NCBI RefSeq assembly: GCF_003004785.1
Contig: NZ_PVZS01000013.1
Span: forward strand, 62,001 to 126,000
Direction: 5' to 3'
DNA length: 64,000 nt
Source: Alsobacter soli
GTDB lineage: Bacteria; Pseudomonadota; Alphaproteobacteria; Rhizobiales; Beijerinckiaceae
Shown here in pieces: positions 35,267 to 44,100 of this stretch. The stretch's first letter is position 1; every line of letters starts with the position of its first letter. Under the pieces are notes generated by a model that saw only the letters and a list, made by a program, of their open reading frames with translations, did no database searches and had not been told where the DNA came from. The translations under genes and the position numbers were made by a program.

Positions 35267-36382
35267 TCAGGAGCCTTCGATCTTCAGTTCGCGGCCGAGC
35301 GCCTCGAGACGGTCGCGGCCAGTCTGGTCGGAAGCCAGCGCGGCCCGCCCGCGGGCGAACGCGTCGCGGGCCTTCTCAGGCTCGCCCAGAACCATGTAGG
35401 AACGGACCAGCCTCAGCCAACCCTCGACGTCGTCGCCTTTTTCCGCAAGCCGGGCGTCCAGGCTCGCCACCATGCCGCGGATCGCGGTCATGCGATCGCC
35501 GGCCGCCATGCCGGCGATGGCTTGCGCGGCCTCGCCCGACGGCTGCGGCGGCTTGCCGCCGAGCTCTGCGACCTTGTCGTCCAGGCGGGCCTTGATGGGC
35601 GCGCCCGCCGGCGCCTCGGCGGCCAGTTCGGAATACAAGGAGAGCGCCTTGGCCTTGTCGCCGTCCTGCTCGGCGGCGAGCGCGCGGTAATAGCGCGCCT
35701 TCACCAGCTTGGCGTCGAGCGCCAGGGCCTTGTCGAAGCTCGTCCGGGCGTTCGCGGTCACGATGCCGTCGGCCTGGGCCACCTGGGCCTCGCCCAGGCT
35801 CTCCCACCGATGAGGGCTGTCGCCGAGGATGCGGATCGCGGCCGCGAAGGCGCGCTCGGCGTCGGCGAAGCGGCCCATGCTCATGTAGACCGGCCCGACG
35901 ACCTCCTGGCCCCGGCCGTCGTTGGGATTCTTGGCGAGGTGCTCCTCGATGCGCGCGAGCGCCTGCCCCATGCTCATGTCGGGCGCGGCGCGGTCGTTGC
36001 GGGCCTGCAGCGGCATATCCGGGATCGCCGGGTTGCCCAGGGTCAGGTAGATCGTGAGACTCACCAACGGCAGGCCGACGAGCGCCACGACGGCTGCGGC
36101 GCGCCGGCGGCCAGCGGTCGCGGACAACGGACCAGCGGCCTCGCCGCGGCGGGCCGAGGCGAGCAGCCGACGGGCCGCCTCCACCTTGGCGGTCTCGGCC
36201 TCGGAGGGCTCGATCAGCCCGCGTTCGGCGTCGCGCTCAATCTCGGCGAGTTGGGCCTTGTAGAAAGCGGCGTCGGTCGCCGTCTCAGCCGAGGGCTGCT
36301 GCGACTGCGCGCGGCCGAGCGGCCAGAGCACCGCCAGCACCGCGGCGCCCGTCATCAGGGCCAGGACGATCCAGAGGGTCAT
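35267..36382 (-). CDS. ccmI: c-type cytochrome biogenesis protein CcmI (CycH)
   Basis: Holds apocytochrome c for the heme-ligation machinery. The 371-residue protein starts with a membrane helix (MTLWIVLALMTGAAVLAVLW), then a cytoplasmic coiled segment (FYKAQLAEIERDAERGL, characteristic of the family), a second helix at about 93-112 and a periplasmic TPR region from about 130 to 360. It opens the four-gene cytochrome c maturation unit and lies 79 bases after the FeuQ-like kinase gene. Confidence 0.94.
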   Translation of the reverse strand: MTLWIVLALMTGAAVLAVLWPLGRAQSQQPSAETATDAAFYKAQLAEIERDAERGLIEPSEAETAKVEAARRLLASARRGEAAGPLSATAGRRRAAAVVALVGLPLVSLTIYLTLGNPAIPDMPLQARNDRAAPDMSMGQALARIEEHLAKNPNDGRGQEVVGPVYMSMGRFADAERAFAAAIRILGDSPHRWESLGEAQVAQADGIVTANARTSFDKALALDAKLVKARYYRALAAEQDGDKAKALSLYSELAAEAPAGAPIKARLDDKVAELGGKPPQPSGEAAQAIAGMAAGDRMTAIRGMVASLDARLAEKGDDVEGWLRLVRSYMVLGEPEKARDAFARGRAALASDQTGRDRLEALGRELKIEGS

Positions 36383-36461
36383 GCGGGATCGATTACCGAT
36401 CCTTTATGGCCGCGTCACGCCAAATCCGGATCAGGCTGAATGCGGATGGGAGATGGCGACC

Positions 36462-37856
36462 TCACGCCGCGGGCAGGACCAGCTCCGCCCTGAGGCCGCC
36501 GAGGGGCGAGGCGCCGAGCGTCAGGGCGCCGCCGTAGAGGCTCGCGAGATCGGCCACGATGGAGAGGCCCAGCCCGGAGCCGGGCTTCGACTCGTCCAGG
36601 CGCGCGCCGCGGCGCAGGGCGCCCGTCCAGGCTTCCTCGGGCAGGCCGGGGCCGTCGTCATCGACGTGGATGCACAGGTACAGGCGTCCGTCGCCCGTGG
36701 GCTCGGCCGGGCGCGCGTCCACGCGGACATGGGTGGCGGCCCACTTGCCGCCGTTGTCGACGAGGTTGCCGACCATCTCCTCCAGATCCTGCCGCTCGCC
36801 GCGGAACAACAGGCCGGGCGTTGTCTGGCCATCGAACACGATGGCGCGGTCGCCGTGGATCTTGGCCGCGGTGCGCAGGATGCCGTCCACCACCGGGCCG
36901 ACCTCGGTGGACGCGCCGATGGAGCCGGCCCGCGCGGCGGCCCGGGCGCGCTCCAGGTACCAGCTCACCTGGTCGCGCATGATCGCAGCCTGCTCCTTCA
37001 CCTTGTCGGCGAGCGGGCCGCCCTCGGCCGAGGCCTCGTTCATGATGACGCTGAGCGGCGTCTTGAGCGCATGCGCCAGGTTGCCGACCTGGGTGCGGGC
37101 GCGCTCCAGGATCTCGCGGTTGGAGTCGATCAGCAGGTTGATCTCGGAGGCGAGCGGGGCGATGTCGTGCGGGAACTGCCCGGAAACGTGGTCCGCCTCC
37201 CCCTTGCGGATGGCGCCGACGCCGGCGGACAGACGCGAGAGCGGCAGCAGGCCGAAGCGCACCTGAAACACGGTGGTGGCGACCAGCGCCAGCCCCAGCA
37301 GCGCGAAGGTGAAGCCGAGCGCCCAGTTGAAGCTCGTCACCGACTGCTCGATTTCCGCCGAATCCGCAGCCACCTGGATCAGGAACTTGCCATCTTCCCC
37401 GAGGTCGATCACGCGCTCCACCATGCGCAGGCGGCGCTCGTCGGGTCCGGTGGCGTAGCCCTCGCGCAACTCGCCGGCCTTGGCCTTGACGTTGCTGGCC
37501 GCGAGCGACAGCAGACGGCCGCCGAAAAGGGAGGTGGAGCCCTTGATCTCGTTGGGCTCACGGTCGACCCGGGTGATCTGCCAGTACCAGCCGGACAACG
37601 GCAGGTCGAAGCGGGGCTCGCCGAGACTGTAGGGGTCCGAGCGCTCGCTGTCGTTGGGCGACGCCACGTCGGCCACGAGGGACTTGAGATAGACGTGGAG
37701 CCGCTCGTCGAAGGCGTGCTCCGTGGTGCGGCGGTTCAGCGTCGAGAGGATCACGCCGGCGATGAGCAGGATCGCGAGGCTCCATGCCGCGGACGACACG
37801 AAGAGGCGCGTCGCGATCGACTGGCGCTTGCGCAGGAACAGCAGTCGCCGGGGCAT
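36462..37856 (-). CDS. feuQ: sensor histidine kinase, FeuQ/PhoQ-like
   Basis: A 464-residue membrane kinase with transmembrane helices at about 18-40 and 180-203 and a periplasmic sensor between them. The dimerisation helix has His262 in NLAHALKTPLSVI, the H-box type seen in PhoQ and FeuQ, and the ATPase contains DDDGPGLPEEA and GSGLGLSIVADLA. The ATG shares a base with the feuP stop (TGATG); a GTG one codon earlier is also possible. Location directly upstream of ccmI matches the feuPQ-cycHJKL linkage described in Rhizobium leguminosarum, which is the basis of the name. Confidence 0.85.
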   Translation of the reverse strand: MPRRLLFLRKRQSIATRLFVSSAAWSLAILLIAGVILSTLNRRTTEHAFDERLHVYLKSLVADVASPNDSERSDPYSLGEPRFDLPLSGWYWQITRVDREPNEIKGSTSLFGGRLLSLAASNVKAKAGELREGYATGPDERRLRMVERVIDLGEDGKFLIQVAADSAEIEQSVTSFNWALGFTFALLGLALVATTVFQVRFGLLPLSRLSAGVGAIRKGEADHVSGQFPHDIAPLASEINLLIDSNREILERARTQVGNLAHALKTPLSVIMNEASAEGGPLADKVKEQAAIMRDQVSWYLERARAAARAGSIGASTEVGPVVDGILRTAAKIHGDRAIVFDGQTTPGLLFRGERQDLEEMVGNLVDNGGKWAATHVRVDARPAEPTGDGRLYLCIHVDDDGPGLPEEAWTGALRRGARLDESKPGSGLGLSIVADLASLYGGALTLGASPLGGLRAELVLPAA

Positions 37857-38530
37857 CACGCGCGCGGCGCCGGGGGCGCCTGGAGCACGTAGCCGAGGCC
37901 TCGCACGGTCTGGATCACGTCCACGCCGAGCTTTTTGCGGAGCCTACCGACAAAGACCTCGATCGTGTTGGAATCGCGGTCAAAGTCCTGATCGTACAGA
38001 TGTTCCACGATTTCCGTGCGCGACACCACCCGGCCGGCGTGGTGCATCAGGTAGGCCATCAGCCGGTACTCGTGCGAAGTCAGCTTCACCGGGTTGCCGT
38101 CCACCGTCACGCGGCCGGCGCGGGTGTCGAGGCGGACCGGGCCGCAGACCAGCTCGCTGCTGGCGTGGCCGGCGGCGCGGCGCACCACCGCGCGCACGCG
38201 GGCCAGGATCTCCTCCATGTGGAAGGGCTTGGTCACATAATCGTCGGCGCCGGCGTCGAAACCTTGCACCTTGTCGCTCCAGCGGTCGCGGGCGGTAAGA
38301 ATGATCACCGGCATCGTGCGGCCGTTGCGGCGCCAGGCCTGGAGCACGCCCACCCCGTCGAGCTTGGGCAGGCCGAGGTCCAGGATCACGGCGTCGTAGG
38401 GCTCGGTGTCGCCCAGGAACTTGCCTTCCTCGCCGTCAAAGGCGCGGTCGACGGCGTAGCCGGCCTGCTCGAGCGCGGCCGAGATCTGGCGGTTGAGGTC
38501 TTTGTCGTCCTCGACGACGAGGAGGCGCAC
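37856..38530 (-). CDS. feuP: OmpR family response regulator, FeuP-like
   Basis: A 224-residue regulator with a receiver domain (LLVVEDDKD, phospho-acceptor Asp51 in VILDLGLPKLDG, Lys in TKPFHMEEI) and a winged helix ending VFVGRLRKKLG and TVRGLGYVL. I choose the GTG at 38530 with GAGGA upstream. A longer open frame to 38596 would add a Pro-rich leader overlapping the PepSY gene. It is coupled to the downstream kinase gene. In Sinorhizobium, FeuPQ controls cyclic glucan export and osmotic adaptation; whether that holds here is inference. Confidence 0.87.
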   Translation of the reverse strand: MRLLVVEDDKDLNRQISAALEQAGYAVDRAFDGEEGKFLGDTEPYDAVILDLGLPKLDGVGVLQAWRRNGRTMPVIILTARDRWSDKVQGFDAGADDYVTKPFHMEEILARVRAVVRRAAGHASSELVCGPVRLDTRAGRVTVDGNPVKLTSHEYRLMAYLMHHAGRVVSRTEIVEHLYDQDFDRDSNTIEVFVGRLRKKLGVDVIQTVRGLGYVLQAPPAPRA

Positions 38531-38555
38531 GGGATTCTGTCCTCGCGGAAACGGT

Positions 38556-38891
38556 TCAGTGGGAGGCCATGACCTTGCCGGTCTGGGCGTCGACATACAC
38601 CCTGACGACCTTGCCGTCCCGCTTCAAGGCCGTGATGGCGTAGACCAGCCCCGACTCGTTGCGGCACAGGCGCGCCCTGACGGCCTCGCCGCCCAGCGCG
38701 CCGCGCGCGGCGCGCAGCGCCACCACCTGGGACACCACGCGCTTGGCGGCCACCTCCTCGCGGATCTCGTGCTGGTCCAGGCAGCCGGAGAGCTTGGGGA
38801 CGAGCGGTTCTGCGGCTGGAGCGGAAGCGGACACGGCCGGGGCGAGGGCTGCGATGCAGGCGGCTACAAAGAGGTGATGAAATCGGGCCAT
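38556..38891 (-). CDS. secreted PepSY-domain protein preceding feuPQ
   Basis: A 111-residue protein with a signal peptide (MARFHHLFVAACIAALAPAV, cleavage near residue 27) and a C-terminal PepSY-like domain (about 60-110, with GLVYAITALKRDGKVVRVYV and a terminal DAQTGKV). Two cysteines could form a disulfide. The ATG at 38891 has AGGGA upstream. PepSY proteins beside sensor kinases often restrain the kinase or its protease, and Sinorhizobium encodes a small periplasmic FeuQ inhibitor, FeuN, at this position. That analogy is positional only. Confidence 0.8.
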   Translation of the reverse strand: MARFHHLFVAACIAALAPAVSASAPAAEPLVPKLSGCLDQHEIREEVAAKRVVSQVVALRAARGALGGEAVRARLCRNESGLVYAITALKRDGKVVRVYVDAQTGKVMASH

Positions 38892-38914
38892 GGCCCCTTC
38901 CCTGCCGGATTGTT

Positions 38915-38931
38915 CCTGAACCAACCCTGAA
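38915..38931 (-). promoter_or_regulatory. direct repeat TTCAGG-N5-TTCAGG, candidate OmpR-family operator
   Basis: On the minus strand, TTCAGG occurs twice with an 11-base period (38931-38926 and 38920-38915), 24 bases before the PepSY start. Tandem half-sites 11 bases apart are the usual geometry for PhoP/PhoB/OmpR-type regulators, so FeuP is the obvious candidate. Confidence 0.45.
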
Positions 38932-38949
38932 TGCCCGCTTGTTCCAATC

Positions 38950-39156
38950 CTACACCAGCCTGCGCGTCGCCAGGATGCGGAACACGGTGGACGACACGAA
39001 ACTCAGGCCGGCGATGGCCTGGAGGCCGGCCTCGGCCAGGCGGCCCTGGTCCACACCGGTCGTGTCGAAGCCGAACGCCGAGAGTCCGATCGCGGCGAGG
39101 CCGATCAGGTTGGACCAGACGGTGCGGCTCTGCAGGATGGGCTTAATCATGTCCAT
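38950..39156 (-). CDS. possible separately initiated holin-like product
   Basis: Inside the hydrolase gene and in the same frame, AGGAG (39167-39163) lies 6 bases before an ATG at 39156 (MDMIKPILQSR). Initiation here would give a free 68-residue two-helix protein. Both the fused and the free form can come from the same mRNA; the sequence alone cannot tell which is made. Confidence 0.45.
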   Translation of the reverse strand: MDMIKPILQSRTVWSNLIGLAAIGLSAFGFDTTGVDQGRLAEAGLQAIAGLSFVSSTVFRILATRRLV

Positions 39157-39741
39157 CGATTTCTCCTGGGTTTTGGATGGTTGGGAGGGCGCCGCGGCGA
39201 CCCGTGGCGGTTCGGGCTTGGGCGCAGGAGGCGCGGCGAGAGCCAGGGCGCGCCGTTCGATCTCGGCGACGCGGCGGCTCCAGCCGCGGCCGAAGGTCTT
39301 CCAGCCCGGCAGGCTGCGAAGCCACGCGAGCCGGGCGGCGGAATAGTGGGAGATCAGCGTGGAGGGGTCGGCGCCGAGGGCCGCCTCGAGCGTGAGGGGG
39401 CCGATCACGCCGTCCTGCTGGACGCCGAGCGCCTTCTGGAGCAGCAGCACGGCCCGACGCGGGCCGGCGTTCACGGCGCCGTCGAACACGGCGAGGTCGA
39501 CCCCGGCCGGGAGTTCATCGCCGCGCACCGCGTCCCAGTACAGATGACGGTAGATGTCCGCAGCCTCGTCGCGGCCGAGCGCCTTCACCTCCTCCGCGCT
39601 GACCGGCCGGCCCCGGGCGCGGGCGAGCGTGGCCTGTGTCACGCCGAAGCGGGTCGGTCCTCCGGGATCGCGCGGATCGTCGGAATACCCGCCCTCCACC
39701 GCGAAGACGGCGTCGAGCGCCGCCGGAAAGTTCGCGTCCAT
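38950..39741 (-). CDS. GTA cell-wall hydrolase (GH108 N-acetylmuramidase) fused to a holin-like tail
   Basis: A 263-residue lysis protein. Residues 1 to about 80 form the glycoside hydrolase 108 domain with catalytic Glu16 in AVEGGYSDDPRDPGG and TRFGVTQ. Residues about 85-165 are a peptidoglycan-binding-type region (LQKALGVQQDGVIGPLT). After a Pro/Ala linker, residues 196-263 contain two hydrophobic helices (SNLIGLAAIGLSAF and IAGLSFVSSTVFRIL), as in small holins. There is no signal peptide. It follows the DUF2793 gene by 10 bases and closes the GTA cluster, so it probably releases particles by lysis. Confidence 0.85.
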   Translation of the reverse strand: MDANFPAALDAVFAVEGGYSDDPRDPGGPTRFGVTQATLARARGRPVSAEEVKALGRDEAADIYRHLYWDAVRGDELPAGVDLAVFDGAVNAGPRRAVLLLQKALGVQQDGVIGPLTLEAALGADPSTLISHYSAARLAWLRSLPGWKTFGRGWSRRVAEIERRALALAAPPAPKPEPPRVAAAPSQPSKTQEKSMDMIKPILQSRTVWSNLIGLAAIGLSAFGFDTTGVDQGRLAEAGLQAIAGLSFVSSTVFRILATRRLV

Positions 39742-39751
39742 GGGATCCCCC

Positions 39752-41164
39752 TCACAGTTCGGCTGAATAATCGTAGGGGCCGGTTCCGGTTTGGACGGGC
39801 GTCGTCCGCATGGCGTAGGCCAGGTTGGCGGGCGCCTGCGCCGTCGCGTAGCGACGAAAGAAGCGGCGGGCCATGGCCAGCTCGATCGCTGGCGGGCGCC
39901 GCTCGAACGGCGTGGAAACCGGCCCGGCCTCGACCTGCACGTCCGCGACGTCGATGGACGCGGCGGCGGCTCCGGACAGGAAGATGCGGAAAGACAGGAA
40001 GGAGCCCGCGCCCACGGTCTTGCCGGCGATGGAGGGGACGTTGACCACCGTAGCCATGCGCCGCCACGTCCCGGGGCTCGGCGGCAGCGCGGCCTGCCCA
40101 ATCGACCACACGGTCGATGAACCGCCAGTCCCGAAGCCCTGGGCGAGGTCGAAGAAAAAGGCCGGCGAGGCCGTGCGGTAGGAGAGCGAGACCACCGCTG
40201 TCCTGCCGGCCAGCGTGGCCACGTCCTCGATGCGGGTCTGCACCTCGGGGTACGACGAGGCGGACGTGGCCGTCACCGCGAAGGTCGCGAAATTCGCCGC
40301 GCCGGGGACATCGGACTGGCCCGGCGGAAACGCCGTGCGCGACACGGAGCCGGTCGCCGGGCCCGCCGCCTGGATGAGCCATCGGTCGAACCCATACGAG
40401 GCCGCCTGCCCCAGGGCGAAAGGCCCGGGGCCGCGCTGGGCGATGCCGAAATCACCATTCACCACCCCGTTGCGGAAGCCGTGCGGAAGGCCGACCGCGC
40501 CGCTCGGGAAGGCCACGGCGCCGGTGGCGGGATCAGCGACGAGGGAGTCGCGCCACGAAGCGCCGTCCGCCGACACCTTGAGACGCCAGGCGTCGTCGCC
40601 GATGAGCCCGGATTCGGCCCGGCCGCCGAAAGCCGTCTGGAACAGGTGCGAGACGATCCGGGCGGCCGCCGGTTTGTTGAAAGCGACGCGCAGGTCGCCC
40701 GTGCCTCCCTCCGTCGCCGGCAAGGCGTTGAACAGGGCGGCGTTGAGGCGGGCCGACAAAGGGTTGGCCGGGTCCGGCGCCGTCCCGATTCCAATCCGCT
40801 CCAGCGGGCCCAGTCGGCGCGCCAGTTCGTCCAGGTCGCGCCAGCCTGCGCCGTCGTGGACCAGGAGCCGCCTCTCCGCGACGACCCAGATGCGCCAGCC
40901 GGGCTTCGGCTGCAGGAAACGCCACGCGCCGTCGTCGAAGGCGGCGAGAGCGCCCGCCTGTCCGGCAAAGGCCCCCGAGGGAGCGGCGCCGACAAGATAT
41001 CGGTCGCCTTCCGCGGGCGCCTCCGGCGGAGCGGCGCGGTTGCGCTCGATCACGGCCGCGTGGACCAGGGCGTCGAGGATTTGCAGCGCGTCGTTGTGCG
41101 TGACGTGCTTCTGCGCCTGGGCGGCCGCCAGATAGGGCAGCCCCAGCCGGGTGCTGTCGGACAT
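39752..41164 (-). CDS. DUF2793 domain phage/GTA tail-associated protein
   Basis: A 470-residue protein of unknown function. Its N-terminal 95 residues are the DUF2793 region (TRLGLPYLAAAQAQKHVTHNDAL and the GDRYLVG segment), seen near the tail end of prophage and GTA clusters. The middle and C-terminal part includes FGIAQRGPG, a jelly-roll-like stretch and the FERRPPAIELAMARRFF motif found at the ends of phage tail fibres. A role in receptor binding is inference. It lies 12 bases after the hub gene and 10 before the hydrolase gene. Confidence 0.83.
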   Translation of the reverse strand: MSDSTRLGLPYLAAAQAQKHVTHNDALQILDALVHAAVIERNRAAPPEAPAEGDRYLVGAAPSGAFAGQAGALAAFDDGAWRFLQPKPGWRIWVVAERRLLVHDGAGWRDLDELARRLGPLERIGIGTAPDPANPLSARLNAALFNALPATEGGTGDLRVAFNKPAAARIVSHLFQTAFGGRAESGLIGDDAWRLKVSADGASWRDSLVADPATGAVAFPSGAVGLPHGFRNGVVNGDFGIAQRGPGPFALGQAASYGFDRWLIQAAGPATGSVSRTAFPPGQSDVPGAANFATFAVTATSASSYPEVQTRIEDVATLAGRTAVVSLSYRTASPAFFFDLAQGFGTGGSSTVWSIGQAALPPSPGTWRRMATVVNVPSIAGKTVGAGSFLSFRIFLSGAAAASIDVADVQVEAGPVSTPFERRPPAIELAMARRFFRRYATAQAPANLAYAMRTTPVQTGTGPYDYSAEL

Positions 41165-41176
41165 GGGAAACCTCGG

Positions 41177-44100
41177 TCAGAGGACAGGAAGAGTGACGGC
41201 CAGCGCGCGCCCGCGGCCCACGGCGGCGCTGAGCTGGACGATGCGCAGCCACAGAGAGGCCTGGGGCGCGCCGAAGTCGGCGCGTTCGGCGTCTGCCGGG
41301 TACAGCGCCTCCGGGGAGGAGCAGGACAAGGTTCGTTTCACGACACCTCCGGCGAGCACATCGACCTCGTAGCGCTCGGCGGCCTCGCCGAGCGGAATCT
41401 CGACCGGCTCCCAGGCGTCCGCCTCCAGCCGGCCGCGGCGGATCCAGCGCAGCGCCACCCCCGCCGAAGTGCGGCGCGCCGACGCCCGCACGGGGGCGAG
41501 CGGCAGCAGGGCCCCCGGCCCCGGAGCAGCCTCGAACGCCAGTGCGGCGGGGTCGCCCGCGCCGCGGGCGGCAGGGCCGACGCGATACCGGAAAGCCCGC
41601 CCAAGGCTCTCGGGTCCGGCCGCCAGGGGGACGAGGGAGGCGTCCAGCAGCACCGCGAGAGACCCGGCCGGGACGTCGCGGCTGGCGGCCTCCTCCGTGC
41701 CTGACAGTCCGCGCAGGAGACGCGTCAGGCGCCAGCGCGAGGGTCCGACCAGTTCGGAGCGCGCGTAGGCCAGCACCTCCCAGGCGCCGTCCGGCCCCCG
41801 GATGGCCAAGGCCGTCGCGCCCGACAGGGCGGCCATGTCCGCGCCAGTCGGCGGCGCGCCGGCCGGAAGCTGCATCTCCACTCCGCCCGCCCTGTCCCAT
41901 CGACCGCAGGGGCCGGCCGGCAACGGCGCGAGCAGCCGGGCCATCAAGCTCGGCGCGTCGACGGTCGCGACGGTATCGAAGCCAAGGCCATCGGCCGAGC
42001 GCCACACGACCATGCGCCCCGGCCAGGGCCGGCCGGCCACCGCCAGCCATTGGAGCACGGGCGCGCCCGGCACGGGCAGGCTGACGTCCAGGACCGCCGC
42101 GAAAGGGCGACCCGGCGCGGCGGGAGCGCCAACCGAGCGCGTTCCGCCAGCGGCCCGGGCAGGAGCCTCCAGGGCGGCGGGATCCACCGCCCGGCCCGTG
42201 ACCTCCCGCGCCTCGGCGTCGCGGATCCGCGTGATCCGGTAGGTCCGGGGCGTCCCATTCACGGCGAGGCTGACGCAGTCGCCGGGCTCAGGCGCCAGCA
42301 GGCCCGGGCGCAGGCGGAACTCGACGGTTTCCCGCGCGATCCAGGCGTCGTGCAGAATCCTGTCGGCCAGGCGCGCCGCGGCGGAGCGCGGCAGCACGGC
42401 GGCGGCCTCCACCTGCGTTTCCCGGCGGCTGCCGCCCTCGAGGCGGCGGGACAACACGCTGGCGCGGGCGTAGTCCCCCTCCGCGTCCGCAAAGCCGAGC
42501 GCCACCGCGCGGGGCAGTTCGGCGTCCTGGGTCCGCGTGAGGCGCAGCAGCGCGCCCTCCCCGTCCGGCGCGAGATCATCCTCGCCGAGCGGCGTCGCAT
42601 GGACGTCGCCCCGGTCGATGAACCGGACTCGGCCGCCGCTCGCCACCGCGTCGAAGCCGAAGAGCGCGACCAGGGGCTCCAGCGCCGCCCGCAGGCTCAT
42701 GGGGCGGTCCACAACGTATCCGTCCAGGAAGCCGTCCACGTCCACCTCAGCCGGAGGCTCGACGCCCCAGTCGCGCAGCAGCGCGCGGACGAGATCCGCG
42801 AGGGGCATGCCTTCAAGGCGGCCGGTGAGCCAGTGGCCGAGCTCCCAGGCGGGGCCGTCCGCCCAGATCGCTTCCCGGCTCGGAAAGGCCGGGAAAGGCC
42901 GCGCGTCCCAGCACCACAGGTGCATGCGGGCCGGATCGACCATCCGCCCGCCGTAGATCGGCGAGACCGGGTTGGCGGCCTCGGCGAAGCCCGGCGCGGC
43001 CGGATCGAAATGGTTGAGCAGCGCGCGGATCGCGCGGTCCTGGGCCAGGTCGTCGCGGAAGCCGCGCGAGAACGGCGGCAGGTTCGCCGCGCCGGACTTG
43101 GCGTCCGGGAAGCAGTTCGGCCCGTTGGAGCCCTTGTCCACGGCCGGGCAGCCGCACTCGACGAGGAGGATCGGCTTGGAGCGGGGGACCCAGGCCGTGG
43201 GCGTGGCCAGCTCCACGCCGTTCACGCGCTCCACGTGAGGCTGCGACCACCAGGCCGCGAGGTCCTTGGGTCTGTAGACCCAGGGCTTGTCGTAGGCGCC
43301 GTCCGTCATCGGCCGGCGATCCTGCCGGCGTCGGGCCTCGTCGTCTGGGTAGAACCAGTCGAAGCCCTCCCCGCCCGCGACGTTGGCGGCGATGTAGGAC
43401 GCCCCGGCGCCATTGCGGGCGCGGCCGGAGTCCGCGTGGCCGGGCTCGTCACGCCAATCGGCCAGGGGCGGCCACCAGTCGACGCCGACGCAGTCGATCG
43501 CGGGCGAGGCCCAGAGCGGGTCGAGGGGGAAGCGCAGCTCCCCGTCCGACGGGGCATGGGCGCCGTATTCGGTCCAGTCCGCCCCGTAGGTCAGCCTGGT
43601 TCCGGCGCCGAGCACGGCCTTCACGTCCGCGGCGAGCGCAACCAGGGCGGACACGGCCGGGTAAACGCCGGGCGCGGAGCGCACGCGGGTGAGGCCGACA
43701 AGCTCCGAGCCCATCACGAAGGCGTCCACGCCGCCGGCCAGGGCGGCGAGGTGGGCGTAATGCAGCATCATGCGGCGGAAGGACCATTCGGCCGGACCGC
43801 CGTACTGGACGGTCCCGTTCGCCAGGGCGGAATCCGCCGGCCGGGCAGCGCCGAAGAAGGCCGCGACCTGGGCGGCCGCCGCGCCGGCGCCATCCGGGCT
43901 GCCGGTTCGGCCCGGCGCGGGATGGCACGTCACCCGCCCGCGCCACGGGTAGGGCGGCTGGCCGGCGGCGCCGGTCCAGGGGTCGGGCAGGCCGTTGCCG
44001 GCCGGCACGTCCATCATGATGAACGGGTAGAGCATCACCTTCAGGTCGCGGGCCTTCAGGTCGCGGATCGCGGCGACCACGCTGGCGTCGGACGGCGTGC

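Noticed and set aside
38531-38596. Longer start for the FeuP-like regulator.
   Set aside because: It would overlap the PepSY gene and add a Pro-rich leader; receiver domains begin at the VRLLVVEDD segment, where a GTG is available.
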